Positions 23,994-33,192 of a DNA stretch of 33,192 nt are shown here, one piece after another. The position numbers were made by a program, and so were the translations under genes. Origin of the DNA: Auraticoccus cholistanensis (GTDB lineage: Bacteria > Actinomycetota > Actinomycetes > Propionibacteriales > Propionibacteriaceae); the NCBI RefSeq assembly GCF_009742705.1, contig NZ_WPCU01000010.1, forward strand, positions 387,174 through 420,365, written 5' to 3'. Position 1 is the first letter of the stretch. Every line of letters begins with the position of its first letter. The notes below the pieces were generated by a model that was not told where the DNA came from, did no database searches, and worked only from the letters and a program-made list of their open reading frames with translations.

Positions 23994-25202
23994 AACACAC
24001 CCGCCAGCACCGACCGCATCCGCTGGGGCCTGGTGCTGCTGCTGGGCTCGATGACCGCCCTCGGGCCGCTCACCATCGACACCTACCTGCCGGCGCTGCC
24101 CGCGATGTCGGCCGACCTGCGCGCCACCGACGCCCAGATCCAGCTGACGCTGACCACCATGCTGCTCGGGCTCGGGCTGGGCCAGCTGGTCAACGGCCCG
24201 CTGTCGGACACCGTCGGGCGTCGGCTGCCGATCATCATCGGCTTCAGCGGCCACATCGTCGCCTCGGTGCTGATCGCGCTCTCCACCAGCGTGGAGGCCG
24301 TGGTCGCGCTGCGGCTGCTGCAGGGCTTCTTCGGCTCGGCGGTCATGGTGGTGGCGATGGCGGTGGTCCGCGACCTGTTCGAGGGCATGCGGGTGGTGCA
24401 GATGCTGAGCCGGCTGTCGCTGGTGATGGGGCTCGCCCCGATCCTGGCCCCCAGCCTCGGCGGGGCGCTGCTCGCCGTGACCAGCTGGCAGGGCATCTTC
24501 GTCTTCCTGGCCGTGGCCGCCGTGCTGGCCCTGGCCGCCGCGGTCGTCCGGCTGCCCGAGACCCTGCCGCCGGAGCGGCGGCTGTCCGCCGGGCTGGGGT
24601 CCACCCTCGGCGCCTACCGCAGCGTGCTCTCCGACGGCGCCTACCGCGTCATGGTGGTGGTGGCCGCCGCGAGCTCGATCACCATGTTCAGCTACATCTC
24701 CGGCTCCTCCTTCATCTTCCAGGAGGGCTTCGGGCTGACACCCCAGCAGTACGCCCTGGTGTTCGGCCTGAACGGGCTGCTGCTCATCACCGGCACCCAG
24801 GTCACCCCGTTCCTGGTCCGCCGGATGGGTGCGGAGCGGGTGCTGCTGGGTGCCCTGGTGGTCAGCACGGTGGCCGCCGCGGCGACGGCGGCGCTGGCCC
24901 GCACCGACGCCGGGCTGCTCGGGGCGATGGTGCCGCTGGCCGTGGTGATGGCCATGCTCGGGCTCTGCATGCCCACCACGACGACGCTGGCGCTGGAGAA
25001 CCACGGCCGCACGGCGGGGACGGCCACGGCGATGCTCGGCGCCGGCCGGTTCGCCGTCGCCGGGATCGCCGCCCCGCTCGTCGGACTGCTGTCCGACGGC
25101 ACCGCGGCGGGTCTGGGCGTGGTGATGCTGGGGGCCAACCTGGTCGCGGTGGGCCTGATGGTGCCGGTGGTGCGGGCACGGCCCCGCCCGGCCACCGCCT
25201 GA
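23991..25202 (+). CDS. Bcr/CflA-type MFS drug exporter
   Basis: Inner-membrane proton-coupled exporter of 403 residues with 12 predicted helices. Diagnostic for the Bcr/CflA (DHA1) group are the first-helix motif LGPLTIDTYLPALP, the loop NGPLSDTVGRRLPII (MFS motif A) and RLLQGFFGSAVMVVAMAVVRDLF at helix 4 (motif B region with LRLLQG). Members export chloramphenicol, bicyclomycin or other small compounds; the substrate here is unknown. ATG 23991 fits the family start and the -10 just upstream; the much longer open frame upstream overlaps the divergent zinc-ribbon gene. It ends 73 bp from the convergent gene at 25276. Confidence 0.93.
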   Translation: MNTPASTDRIRWGLVLLLGSMTALGPLTIDTYLPALPAMSADLRATDAQIQLTLTTMLLGLGLGQLVNGPLSDTVGRRLPIIIGFSGHIVASVLIALSTSVEAVVALRLLQGFFGSAVMVVAMAVVRDLFEGMRVVQMLSRLSLVMGLAPILAPSLGGALLAVTSWQGIFVFLAVAAVLALAAAVVRLPETLPPERRLSAGLGSTLGAYRSVLSDGAYRVMVVVAAASSITMFSYISGSSFIFQEGFGLTPQQYALVFGLNGLLLITGTQVTPFLVRRMGAERVLLGALVVSTVAAAATAALARTDAGLLGAMVPLAVVMAMLGLCMPTTTTLALENHGRTAGTATAMLGAGRFAVAGIAAPLVGLLSDGTAAGLGVVMLGANLVAVGLMVPVVRARPRPATA

Positions 25203-25247
25203 GCGACGTCCCCGCCCGGCCGACGCCTGGGCGACGTCCCCCGCGGT

Positions 25248-25275
25248 CAGCCCGACCTTGCGGCCGGCCGGGCTG
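25248..25275. terminator. Weak hairpin between convergent genes
   Basis: CAGCCCG (25248-25254) pairs with CGGGCTG (25269-25275) around a 14-nt loop. The gap also has two copies of GCGACGTCCCC (25203 and 25231). The hairpin could serve both convergent genes but is not strong. Confidence 0.35.
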
Positions 25276-25938
25276 TCAGCGCCGCCAGCCGGTGAGCACC
25301 AGCCGCCAGCTGAAGTCGCGTCGCGGCGGCGCCGGCTGCTCGACCGAGCCGACGGCCGGGGCCAGCAGCCGGCGTCCGTCCTCCTCACCGGTGCGCAGCC
25401 CGAGCAGCGGCAGGTCGGAGCGCTCCTCGGTGGTCCAGTGCAGGCCGAGGGCGTCGTCGCCGTCGAGCACCCAGGCGTGCGCCCACCCCGAGCCCGCCAC
25501 CAGCCGGCCGTCCTCGCCGTGGACCGTCTCGGCCGAGCCCGAGGTCACCAGCCCCAGCTGCACCTCGTGGCGCCACGGCTCCAGCGCCGAGACCCGGTAG
25601 CCCACCCGGACGGCTCCGGAGAGCGGGTGCACGGTGCGGGTCAGGGTGCCGTCGTCGGTCACCACCCGCCAGCCGGCCGAGCCCGTCGGCTGCCCGAGCC
25701 GGTCCATCCGCTCCGCGGCCGGCTGCCAGCCGCGCTCGGAGGCCTGGCCGTGCCCCTCTCCCGCCCCGGCGAACACCTCCCGCCCGGGACGCCCGGCGTC
25801 CACCCAGGTGCGGGAGCCGGCCCGCAGGCCGGTCCACAGCCCGCGGGCGTCGGGGTCCACGGTGAGCTCGAGGTCGGTCCGCTGCCAGCTGCCGCCGACC
25901 GGGGGCCCGCTGACCGGACCGGAGGAGGAGGACGTCAT
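25276..25938 (-). CDS. Unknown beta-rich protein
   Basis: 220-residue soluble protein that I cannot assign. Many alternating hydrophobic strands and Trp residues (SWQRTDLELTVDP, VGYRVSALEPWRHEVQLGLV, AHAWVLDGDDALGLHWTTEE, DFSWRLVLTGW) suggest a beta-sandwich, somewhat like galactose-mutarotase or carbohydrate-binding folds, but no catalytic motif is clear. ATG 25938 (MTSSSSGPV) is set by a TACGGT hexamer 7 nt upstream; a GTG-type start further up would be inside the gap. It lies 46 nt downstream of the acyltransferase gene on the same strand. Confidence 0.7.
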   Translation of the reverse strand: MTSSSSGPVSGPPVGGSWQRTDLELTVDPDARGLWTGLRAGSRTWVDAGRPGREVFAGAGEGHGQASERGWQPAAERMDRLGQPTGSAGWRVVTDDGTLTRTVHPLSGAVRVGYRVSALEPWRHEVQLGLVTSGSAETVHGEDGRLVAGSGWAHAWVLDGDDALGLHWTTEERSDLPLLGLRTGEEDGRRLLAPAVGSVEQPAPPRRDFSWRLVLTGWRR

Positions 25939-25945
25939 GGGCACC

Positions 25946-25951
25946 ACCGTA
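25946..25951 (-). promoter_or_regulatory. -10 element of the gene ending at 25276
   Basis: TACGGT on the minus strand, 7 nt before ATG 25938; leaderless spacing. Confidence 0.5.
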
Positions 25952-25984
25952 GCCAGCGCCCGCGCCCCCACCGCACCCGGCGGA

Positions 25985-27463
25985 TCAGGCCGGGCGGGGC
26001 GGGGTCGGACCCGAGCGGCGGCGGCGGGTGGGCGTCCGGGTGCTGCGGGCCTGCTCGACCGTGGCGGCCAGCTCCGCCCGGGACTCCTCCACCGACTGCG
26101 CCAGCACGTCCAGGTCGCTGGCCCGGTCTCGGTCCCCGTTGAGGCCGACGAACACCTCGCCGTCGTAGGAGGTCACCCCGATGGTCAGGATGTGGCCGGC
26201 GGTCAGCGGCAGCACCGGGTAGCTGGCCACCAGGGTGGCGTCGTCGACGTAGCGGGGCTGCTGCGGGCCCGGCACGTTGGTGATCAGCAGGTCGTGCTGG
26301 CGGCGCATCACCTGCCCGGCCACCCGCACGCCGAGGTTGTGCAGCGTGGTGGGCGCGAAGCCGGCGATGTCGACGATGCTGCGGGCACCGACGGCCCTGC
26401 CGGTGTCCTTGTGGGCCTTGGTGCCGTGGGTCACCTGGTGCAGCCGCATCAGCGCGTTCGGCTCCCCCACCGGCAGCGGCATCAGGTGGGGCGCCACCCG
26501 GCTGCCCAACGACGACGGCGTGCCGTCCTCGTCGATGACGCTCATCGGCACGCACGCGGTGAGCGTGCTCGGCACCCGGCCGTCCCCGCGGGCCTGCAGC
26601 CACGAGCGCAGCGCACCGGTCAGGATGGCCAGCACCACGTCGTTGATCGTGCACTGGTGGGCCACCCGCAGCGCCTTGAGCTCGCTCAGCGGCACCACCG
26701 CGGAGGCGAAGCGGCGCTGCTCGGAGACCACCCCGGTCAGCGGCGAGTTCGACGGCGGGCGGGAGCCGGTCATCAGGTCCGCCGCCACGGCGCCCACCGC
26801 ACCGCCGATCCCGCCGACCGCCTCGCCCACGGTGACGGCCGTGCCGAGGGCCGCGGTCACCCCGCGCCGCACGGTGGCGAGCACCGACAGCGGGTCGCGC
26901 ACCGTCTCGAGAGCGGTCTGCACCAGCAGGTCGGTCGAGCTCGGCTCCGGCCGGGGCTCCCAGCCGGGCTCGCGCAGCTCACCCGCACCGGGGACCTCGT
27001 CGAGCAGCACCTGGCCGATGTCGACGTGGTCCTGCCCGTCGACGAGGAGCTGGTGGGTCTTGGTGATGATGGCGAAGCGGTCGTCCTCCAGCCCCTCGAC
27101 CAGGTACATCTCCCACAGCGGCCGGGAGTGGTCGAGGCGGCGGGCCATCACCCGCCCGACGAACTCGCGCAGCTGCTCCATCGACCCCGGCCGGGGCACC
27201 GCCGAGCGGCGCACGTGGAAGCTGAGGTCGAAGTGGTCGTCCTCCACCCACACCGGCGCCGCCAGTCCGAAGGGGACGTGGCGGACCCGCATCCGGTACC
27301 GGGGCACGTAGTCGAGCCGGTCGCGGACCAGCCGCAGCAGCCGGTCGTGGTCGAGACCGCCCGGACCAGGACGGAAGACGTCCACGGTGCCGACGTGGTT
27401 CGGGTGGTGGGTGGTGTCGAGGGCCAGCAGCGCGTCCTCGGTCGTGCTCAGGCGGTCGGCCAT
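25985..27463 (-). CDS. WS/DGAT-family acyltransferase with altered active site
   Basis: Family of wax ester synthase/diacylglycerol acyltransferases that make storage lipids at the membrane in actinobacteria. The 492-residue protein has the usual N-terminus LSTTEDALLALDTTHHPNHVG, the acceptor-domain region DHSRPLWEMYLVEGL, the C-terminal TINDVVLAILTGALRSWL, and NVPGPQQPRYV. The catalytic motif HHxxxDG is changed: His137-Gln138-x3-Asp142-Gly143 (THQLLVDG). By alignment to chloramphenicol acetyltransferase and condensation domains, the second His is the general base, and here it is Gln. Activity may be lost, weak or different. ATG 27463 has GGAGGGGAGGA upstream; a longer reading to 27598 is non-conserved. 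A -10 TAATCT lies 26 nt upstream. Confidence 0.9.
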   Translation of the reverse strand: MADRLSTTEDALLALDTTHHPNHVGTVDVFRPGPGGLDHDRLLRLVRDRLDYVPRYRMRVRHVPFGLAAPVWVEDDHFDLSFHVRRSAVPRPGSMEQLREFVGRVMARRLDHSRPLWEMYLVEGLEDDRFAIITKTHQLLVDGQDHVDIGQVLLDEVPGAGELREPGWEPRPEPSSTDLLVQTALETVRDPLSVLATVRRGVTAALGTAVTVGEAVGGIGGAVGAVAADLMTGSRPPSNSPLTGVVSEQRRFASAVVPLSELKALRVAHQCTINDVVLAILTGALRSWLQARGDGRVPSTLTACVPMSVIDEDGTPSSLGSRVAPHLMPLPVGEPNALMRLHQVTHGTKAHKDTGRAVGARSIVDIAGFAPTTLHNLGVRVAGQVMRRQHDLLITNVPGPQQPRYVDDATLVASYPVLPLTAGHILTIGVTSYDGEVFVGLNGDRDRASDLDVLAQSVEESRAELAATVEQARSTRTPTRRRRSGPTPPRPA

Positions 27464-27488
27464 GCGTCCTCCCCTCCGGGTCGTCCAC

Positions 27489-27494
27489 AGATTA
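27489..27494 (-). promoter_or_regulatory. -10 element of the acyltransferase gene
   Basis: TAATCT on the minus strand, the best -10 match in the window. Start near 27482 would give a short leader holding GGAGGGGAGGA. No clear -35 seen. Confidence 0.5.
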
Positions 27495-27553
27495 CCCAGC
27501 ACCACCCCCGCGGCCGGTCCCGGTGAGCCAGCCTGGGTACGAGGAGGTGGCCG

Positions 27554-28048
27554 ATGGGCGTCCCCACGCTGAGGGCCCGGCCGGTGCCGGTCCAGCACCC
27601 GCCGGAGCTGGTGCTCCCCCAGCCCGCGACCGGACGGGCCGGGCAGCCGATGCTGTTCGCCGACCCGCAGCCGGTGACCGGCGCGGCCGTGGCGGGGGAC
27701 GTGTCGCCCGCGCTGCCCGACGCGGCGGCCACGGCGGCCGCCCTGGTCCGGCTGGTGCTGGAGTCCCTGGCCGGGCGCCGGCCGGCCGCCCAGCTGAGCC
27801 GCTGGTTCAGCGAGGAGGTGCTGGCCGAGCTGGCCGTGCAGCGGGGGCTCCGCCGGCGCTCACGCCGCCACCCCGACGTGGTGGTGCACTCCGTGCGGGT
27901 GCAGCACCCGCTGCCCGCGGTCGCGGAGGCGAGCATCCACCTCCGCGGCCCCGACCGCTCGCTGGCCTGGGCCATGCGGCTGGAGGCCACCTCACGCCGG
28001 TGGCTGTGCACCGGGCTGGAGCTGGGCCCCCGCCGGACGCCGGGCTGA
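27554..28048 (+). CDS. DUF6459-like (Rv3235-like) protein next to secA
   Basis: 164-residue soluble protein of unknown function. The Pro-rich N-terminal half (about 1-55) is low complexity. The C-terminal domain AALVRLVLESLAGRRPAAQLSRWFS, VVVHSVRVQHPLPAVAEASIHLRG, AWAMRLEATSRRWLCTGLELG has the pattern of the Ala/Arg/Pro-rich actinobacterial family found near secA. ATG 27554 has GGAGG 6 nt upstream. It is divergent from the acyltransferase and convergent with secA (8-nt gap). Confidence 0.8.
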   Translation: MGVPTLRARPVPVQHPPELVLPQPATGRAGQPMLFADPQPVTGAAVAGDVSPALPDAAATAAALVRLVLESLAGRRPAAQLSRWFSEEVLAELAVQRGLRRRSRRHPDVVVHSVRVQHPLPAVAEASIHLRGPDRSLAWAMRLEATSRRWLCTGLELGPRRTPG

Positions 28049-28056
28049 GGAGCCGG

Positions 28057-30981
<2,925 letters not shown>

Positions 30982-31006
30982 GGTTGAGTCTCTTCCCGTC
31001 GGGTCC

Positions 31007-31054
31007 GGCAGCGGAGCTGCCTCGGTCCGGTCGTGCACGACCTCGACCATCCTA
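31007..31054 (-). promoter_or_regulatory. secA promoter with palindrome at the transcription start
   Basis: TAGGAT (31054-31049) is the -10; CTGTCG lies 17 bp further upstream as a weak -35. The likely start near 31042 coincides with a 14-bp perfect palindrome, GGTCGTGCACGACC (31042-31029). The leader then has a second hairpin, GGCAGC-TCC-GCTGCC (31021-31007), before the ribosome-binding site. Confidence 0.5.
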
Positions 31055-31077
31055 GACGCCGACCCCGGCCACGACAG

Positions 31078-31101
31078 GCCCCGCGAGCCCGCGGCCGGGG
31101 C
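31078..31101 (-). terminator. Possible terminator of the DUF2254 gene
   Basis: GCCCCG (31078-31083) and CGGGGC (31096-31101) pair around a 12-nt loop, 13 nt past the stop of the DUF2254 gene and just upstream of the secA -35. Confidence 0.35.
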
Positions 31102-31113
31102 GTCGCAGCGGCG

Positions 31114-32496
31114 TCACACCGAGCGCGTCTCCCCCGCGCGGTCCTGGTAGGCGCCACGGAGGTCGCCGTCCAGAGCCAGCCCGACGCGGCGGGCCAGGTC
31201 GTGCACGGCAGCGGCGTCGTAGCCCAGCAGCTGCGGATCCGTCGACTCCAGGACCAGACCCGTCTGGCGGCTGAGCTCCTCGCGCTGCTCGTCGTCGCGG
31301 GCGTTCGCCGCGCAGTCGCGCAGCATCCGCAGCAGCGCGGTCAGCACCAGGGGTTCCGCGCTCCCGAAGCGCCGGACGGGTGCGCAGACGAGGTCCAGGT
31401 AGTAGCGGTGGTCCCGGTCGAGGGTCATCACCCTCGGCACGCCGTCCTCGTCGTCGTGCTGCTGCGGGCCGAGCCGGCAGCCCTGCAGCCGCACCAGCAG
31501 GTCGGTGCAGTAGCCCACCGCGTGCGCGGCGGTGATCGGGTCGTTGATGCTCGGGGAGATCGCCTTGACCGCGATGTCGGTCAGCTGACGCAGCCCGAGC
31601 GCGGCGTCCTGCTCCAGGGTCCGCTCGTAGCCGAGCTCCACCGCGGTCGCGAGGACCCGGTCGAGCCCCTCGTGCCGGGGCGGCCCCACCCCCTGGTCGG
31701 ACCACACCTCGGCGATCGGCGAGCCGACACCGACGTGGTCGCCGGGACGCACCATGACGGCGACGAAGAGCCCGTGGTCGTGGGCCGAGCGCACCAGCAG
31801 CCGGGGGTGGACGGTCTTGACGAGGCCGCTCCGCGTCGAGGTCACCAGCTCCCCACCGGTGCGCGCCGCGAGCTCGGGCGAGGGGTCCTTGGAGCGGTCG
31901 CCGTAGCGGGGGTAGGTCTCCCTCAGCGCGGCTGCCGCCTGCTGGTGGACCGACACCATCATGGTGTCCACCCGCAGCGAGCGGACGATGTGCCCGACGA
32001 ACACCAGCAGCGCCCCCGCCGACGCGATGGCCAGCAGCAGCACCACCGGCGGCACCAGCACCGGCAGCGGGCCGTCCGGGTCCATCCCGCGCAGCCCGGT
32101 CACCGCCACCACGAACGTCGAGACCAGCACGGCCAGCACCGCCTGGGTCACCCGGTCGCGGGCGAACTCGCGCAGCAGCCGCGGCGAGAACTGCTGGGAC
32201 GCCAGCTGCAGCGCCACCACCGTGAGGGAGAAGATCAGCGTCGTCGCGGTCATGATCGAGCTGGCCACGGCCTGCAGCAGGCCGGACGCGGCGTCCGTGC
32301 CGCTGGGCCACGCCCACCGGACCCAGGTGGCCTCCGGTGACGGCCGCACCAGCAGCAGCCCCAGCGTGGCGAGGAAGGAGGAGGCCGCCGCGACCGACGG
32401 CCAGAACCACAGCCGGGCCCGGAGCGTGGTGCTGGAGCCGGCGCGCTGCGCCGGTCGCGACCGGTGAGCGGGTCGGGCGGGCGTCCGGTCGTCCAT
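31114..32496 (-). CDS. DUF2254 predicted membrane protein
   Basis: 460-residue integral membrane protein of unknown function. The N-terminal half has four hydrophobic helices: LWFWPSVAAASSFLATLGLLLV (about 30-51), ASSIMTATTLIFSLTVVALQLA (about 78-99), QAVLAVLVSTFVVAVTGL (about 117-134) and LVPPVVLLLAIASAGALLVFVGHIV (about 146-170). The segment SLTVVALQLASQQFSPRLLREF is the family hallmark. The C-terminal half is cytoplasmic, with AALGLRQLTDIAVKAISPSINDPITA. ATG 32496 follows a TAGCCT hexamer by 6 nt. It is divergent from the alkB-like gene. Confidence 0.9.
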   Translation of the reverse strand: MDDRTPARPAHRSRPAQRAGSSTTLRARLWFWPSVAAASSFLATLGLLLVRPSPEATWVRWAWPSGTDAASGLLQAVASSIMTATTLIFSLTVVALQLASQQFSPRLLREFARDRVTQAVLAVLVSTFVVAVTGLRGMDPDGPLPVLVPPVVLLLAIASAGALLVFVGHIVRSLRVDTMMVSVHQQAAAALRETYPRYGDRSKDPSPELAARTGGELVTSTRSGLVKTVHPRLLVRSAHDHGLFVAVMVRPGDHVGVGSPIAEVWSDQGVGPPRHEGLDRVLATAVELGYERTLEQDAALGLRQLTDIAVKAISPSINDPITAAHAVGYCTDLLVRLQGCRLGPQQHDDEDGVPRVMTLDRDHRYYLDLVCAPVRRFGSAEPLVLTALLRMLRDCAANARDDEQREELSRQTGLVLESTDPQLLGYDAAAVHDLARRVGLALDGDLRGAYQDRAGETRSV

Positions 32497-32502
32497 CCCC
32501 GA

Positions 32503-32508
32503 AGGCTA
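32503..32508 (-). promoter_or_regulatory. -10 element of the DUF2254 gene
   Basis: TAGCCT on the minus strand, 6 nt before ATG 32496; no Shine-Dalgarno sequence, so probably leaderless. Confidence 0.55.
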
Positions 32509-32587
32509 GGGCACCCCGCCCCACCCGGGTCCCGGCCCTCCACCGGGGGCTCGACGACGGCGGCCCGACGTGAGATGCGCGACCCTC

Positions 32588-32616
32588 TTGGAACACGTGT
32601 TCGATTCGGCTAGCGT
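32588..32616 (+). promoter_or_regulatory. alkB promoter with overlapping SOS (LexA) box
   Basis: TTGGAA (32588-32593), a 17-bp spacer and TAGCGT (32611-32616) form the clearest two-part promoter in the window. Within it TGGAACACGTGTTCGA (32589-32604) matches the actinobacterial LexA consensus TCGAAC-N4-GTTCGA at all but one position, with a perfect 12-bp core palindrome GAACACGTGTTC. LexA bound here would block the -35. Confidence 0.72.
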
Positions 32617-32622
32617 GCCGGT

Positions 32623-33192
32623 ATGAGCGCAGGAGTGCACGACCGGACCCGTGCCCGGGTGGCCGCACCCGAGCAGCTGCAGGGGTCGCTGTTCGGCAGC
32701 GGCGAGCCCACGCTCGGCCCGCTCGGGGCCATCACCCGCACCCGGCTGTCCCGCGGGGCGTGGATCGACCTGCTGCCGGGGTGGCTGAGCGGCGCCGAGG
32801 AGGTGCTGGACGTCCTCGTGGAGGAGGTGCCCTGGCACGCCGAGCGCCGTGAGATGTACGAGCGCGAGGTAGACGTCCCCCGGCTGCTGAAGTTCTACGA
32901 GGCGGGCGAGCCGCTCCCCCACCCCGTGCTCGAACAGGCCCGCGACGCCCTGAACGCCCACTACGGCGCCGAGCTGGGCGAGCCCTTCACGACGGCCGGG
33001 CTGTGCCTGTACCGCGACGGCCGGGACTCCGTGGCCTGGCACGGCGACCGCATCGGGCGGGGCCGGATGGCCGACACGATGGTGGCCATCCTGTCGGTGG
33101 GCTCGTCGCGGCCGCTGGCCCTGCGGCCCCGCGGGGGCGGCGACTCCCGTCGGGTGCCGCTGGGCCACGGCGACCTCATCGTGATGGGCGGG
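32623..33192 (+). CDS. alkB: AlkB-like 2-oxoglutarate/Fe(II) oxygenase, 3'-truncated
   Basis: Oxidative DNA dealkylation enzyme that removes 1-methyladenine and 3-methylcytosine lesions, by family. The first 190 residues are in the window and the gene runs off the end. VAWHGDRIGR provides the first two iron ligands (His140 and Asp142), in the form usual for actinobacterial AlkB proteins. Also visible are the nucleotide-flipping/recognition region WHAERREMYEREVDVPR, the loop GLCLYRDGRDS and RPLALRPRGGG. The third ligand (His) and the two C-terminal arginines that bind 2-oxoglutarate lie beyond the end. ATG 32623 is 6 nt after TAGCGT, so the mRNA is probably leaderless. Confidence 0.9.
   Translation, partial: MSAGVHDRTRARVAAPEQLQGSLFGSGEPTLGPLGAITRTRLSRGAWIDLLPGWLSGAEEVLDVLVEEVPWHAERREMYEREVDVPRLLKFYEAGEPLPHPVLEQARDALNAHYGAELGEPFTTAGLCLYRDGRDSVAWHGDRIGRGRMADTMVAILSVGSSRPLALRPRGGGDSRRVPLGHGDLIVMGG

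Noticed and set aside
23385-25202. A start for the MFS transporter 200 codons further upstream
   Set aside because: The extension is antisense to the zinc-ribbon gene and non-conserved. The family start and a -10 element lie at 23991.

Overview
The window is a GC-rich (about 70% or more by eye), densely packed actinobacterial chromosome segment. It is made almost entirely of core genes, with no insertion sequences, phage genes, CRISPR arrays or tRNAs that I can see. Several things point to Actinobacteria: the order E2 acyltransferase-lipB-lipA-DUF4191 ... RDD-glnA ... glnE-glnA2 matches the Rv2215-Rv2222c block of Mycobacterium tuberculosis; there is a mycothiol-enzyme-like protein, a type Ic methionine aminopeptidase and a GlnR-type operator; and many genes look leaderless. 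A member of Propionibacteriales is plausible, but that is inference.

Layout. 1-3936: the 3' part of the 2-oxoacid dehydrogenase E2 gene, a strong hairpin, then lipB and lipA (lipoate synthesis for that E2) and the membrane protein DUF4191. 3975-7867: 6-phosphogluconate dehydrogenase, an Uup-like ABC-F ATPase that seems to start at CTG, and a YdeI/OmpD-associated protein; these interrupt the mycobacterial-type gene order. 7885-9936: an RDD membrane protein divergent from glnA, with a tandem GlnR box between them. 10148-16228: a secreted CAP protein, glnE (adenylyltransferase for GlnA), a mycothiol-dependent isomerase-like protein, and glnA2 with an unknown partner. 16260-20491: nadE, a DUF2510 membrane protein, a small SPOR-like protein, map and a small unknown gene.

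20581-23827 (minus strand): an RNA-metabolism cluster with a coiled-coil zinc-ribbon protein that appears to start at ATC, an RNase II-family exonuclease, a VTT/DedA-like membrane protein and the RNase P RNA, followed by a four-copy dyad repeat of unknown role. 23991-28048: a Bcr/CflA-type MFS exporter, an unknown beta-rich protein, a WS/DGAT-family acyltransferase in which Gln replaces the expected catalytic His, and a DUF6459-like protein. 28057-33192: secA, a DUF2254 membrane protein and the 5' part of an alkB-like gene whose promoter contains a near-consensus SOS box.

About a dozen start codons lie 6-8 nt after a TANNNT -10 hexamer. The independently deduced 5' end of RNase P RNA has the same spacing, which supports leaderless mRNAs. 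Nitrogen assimilation is the main theme: glnA (GlnR box), glnE, glnA2 and glutamine-dependent nadE lie within about 10 kb and use very short divergent promoter regions. I see no clear novel multi-gene system. The most interesting points are non-standard start codons, interlocked promoters, the SOS-like control of alkB, the repeat beyond rnpB and the altered acyltransferase active site.
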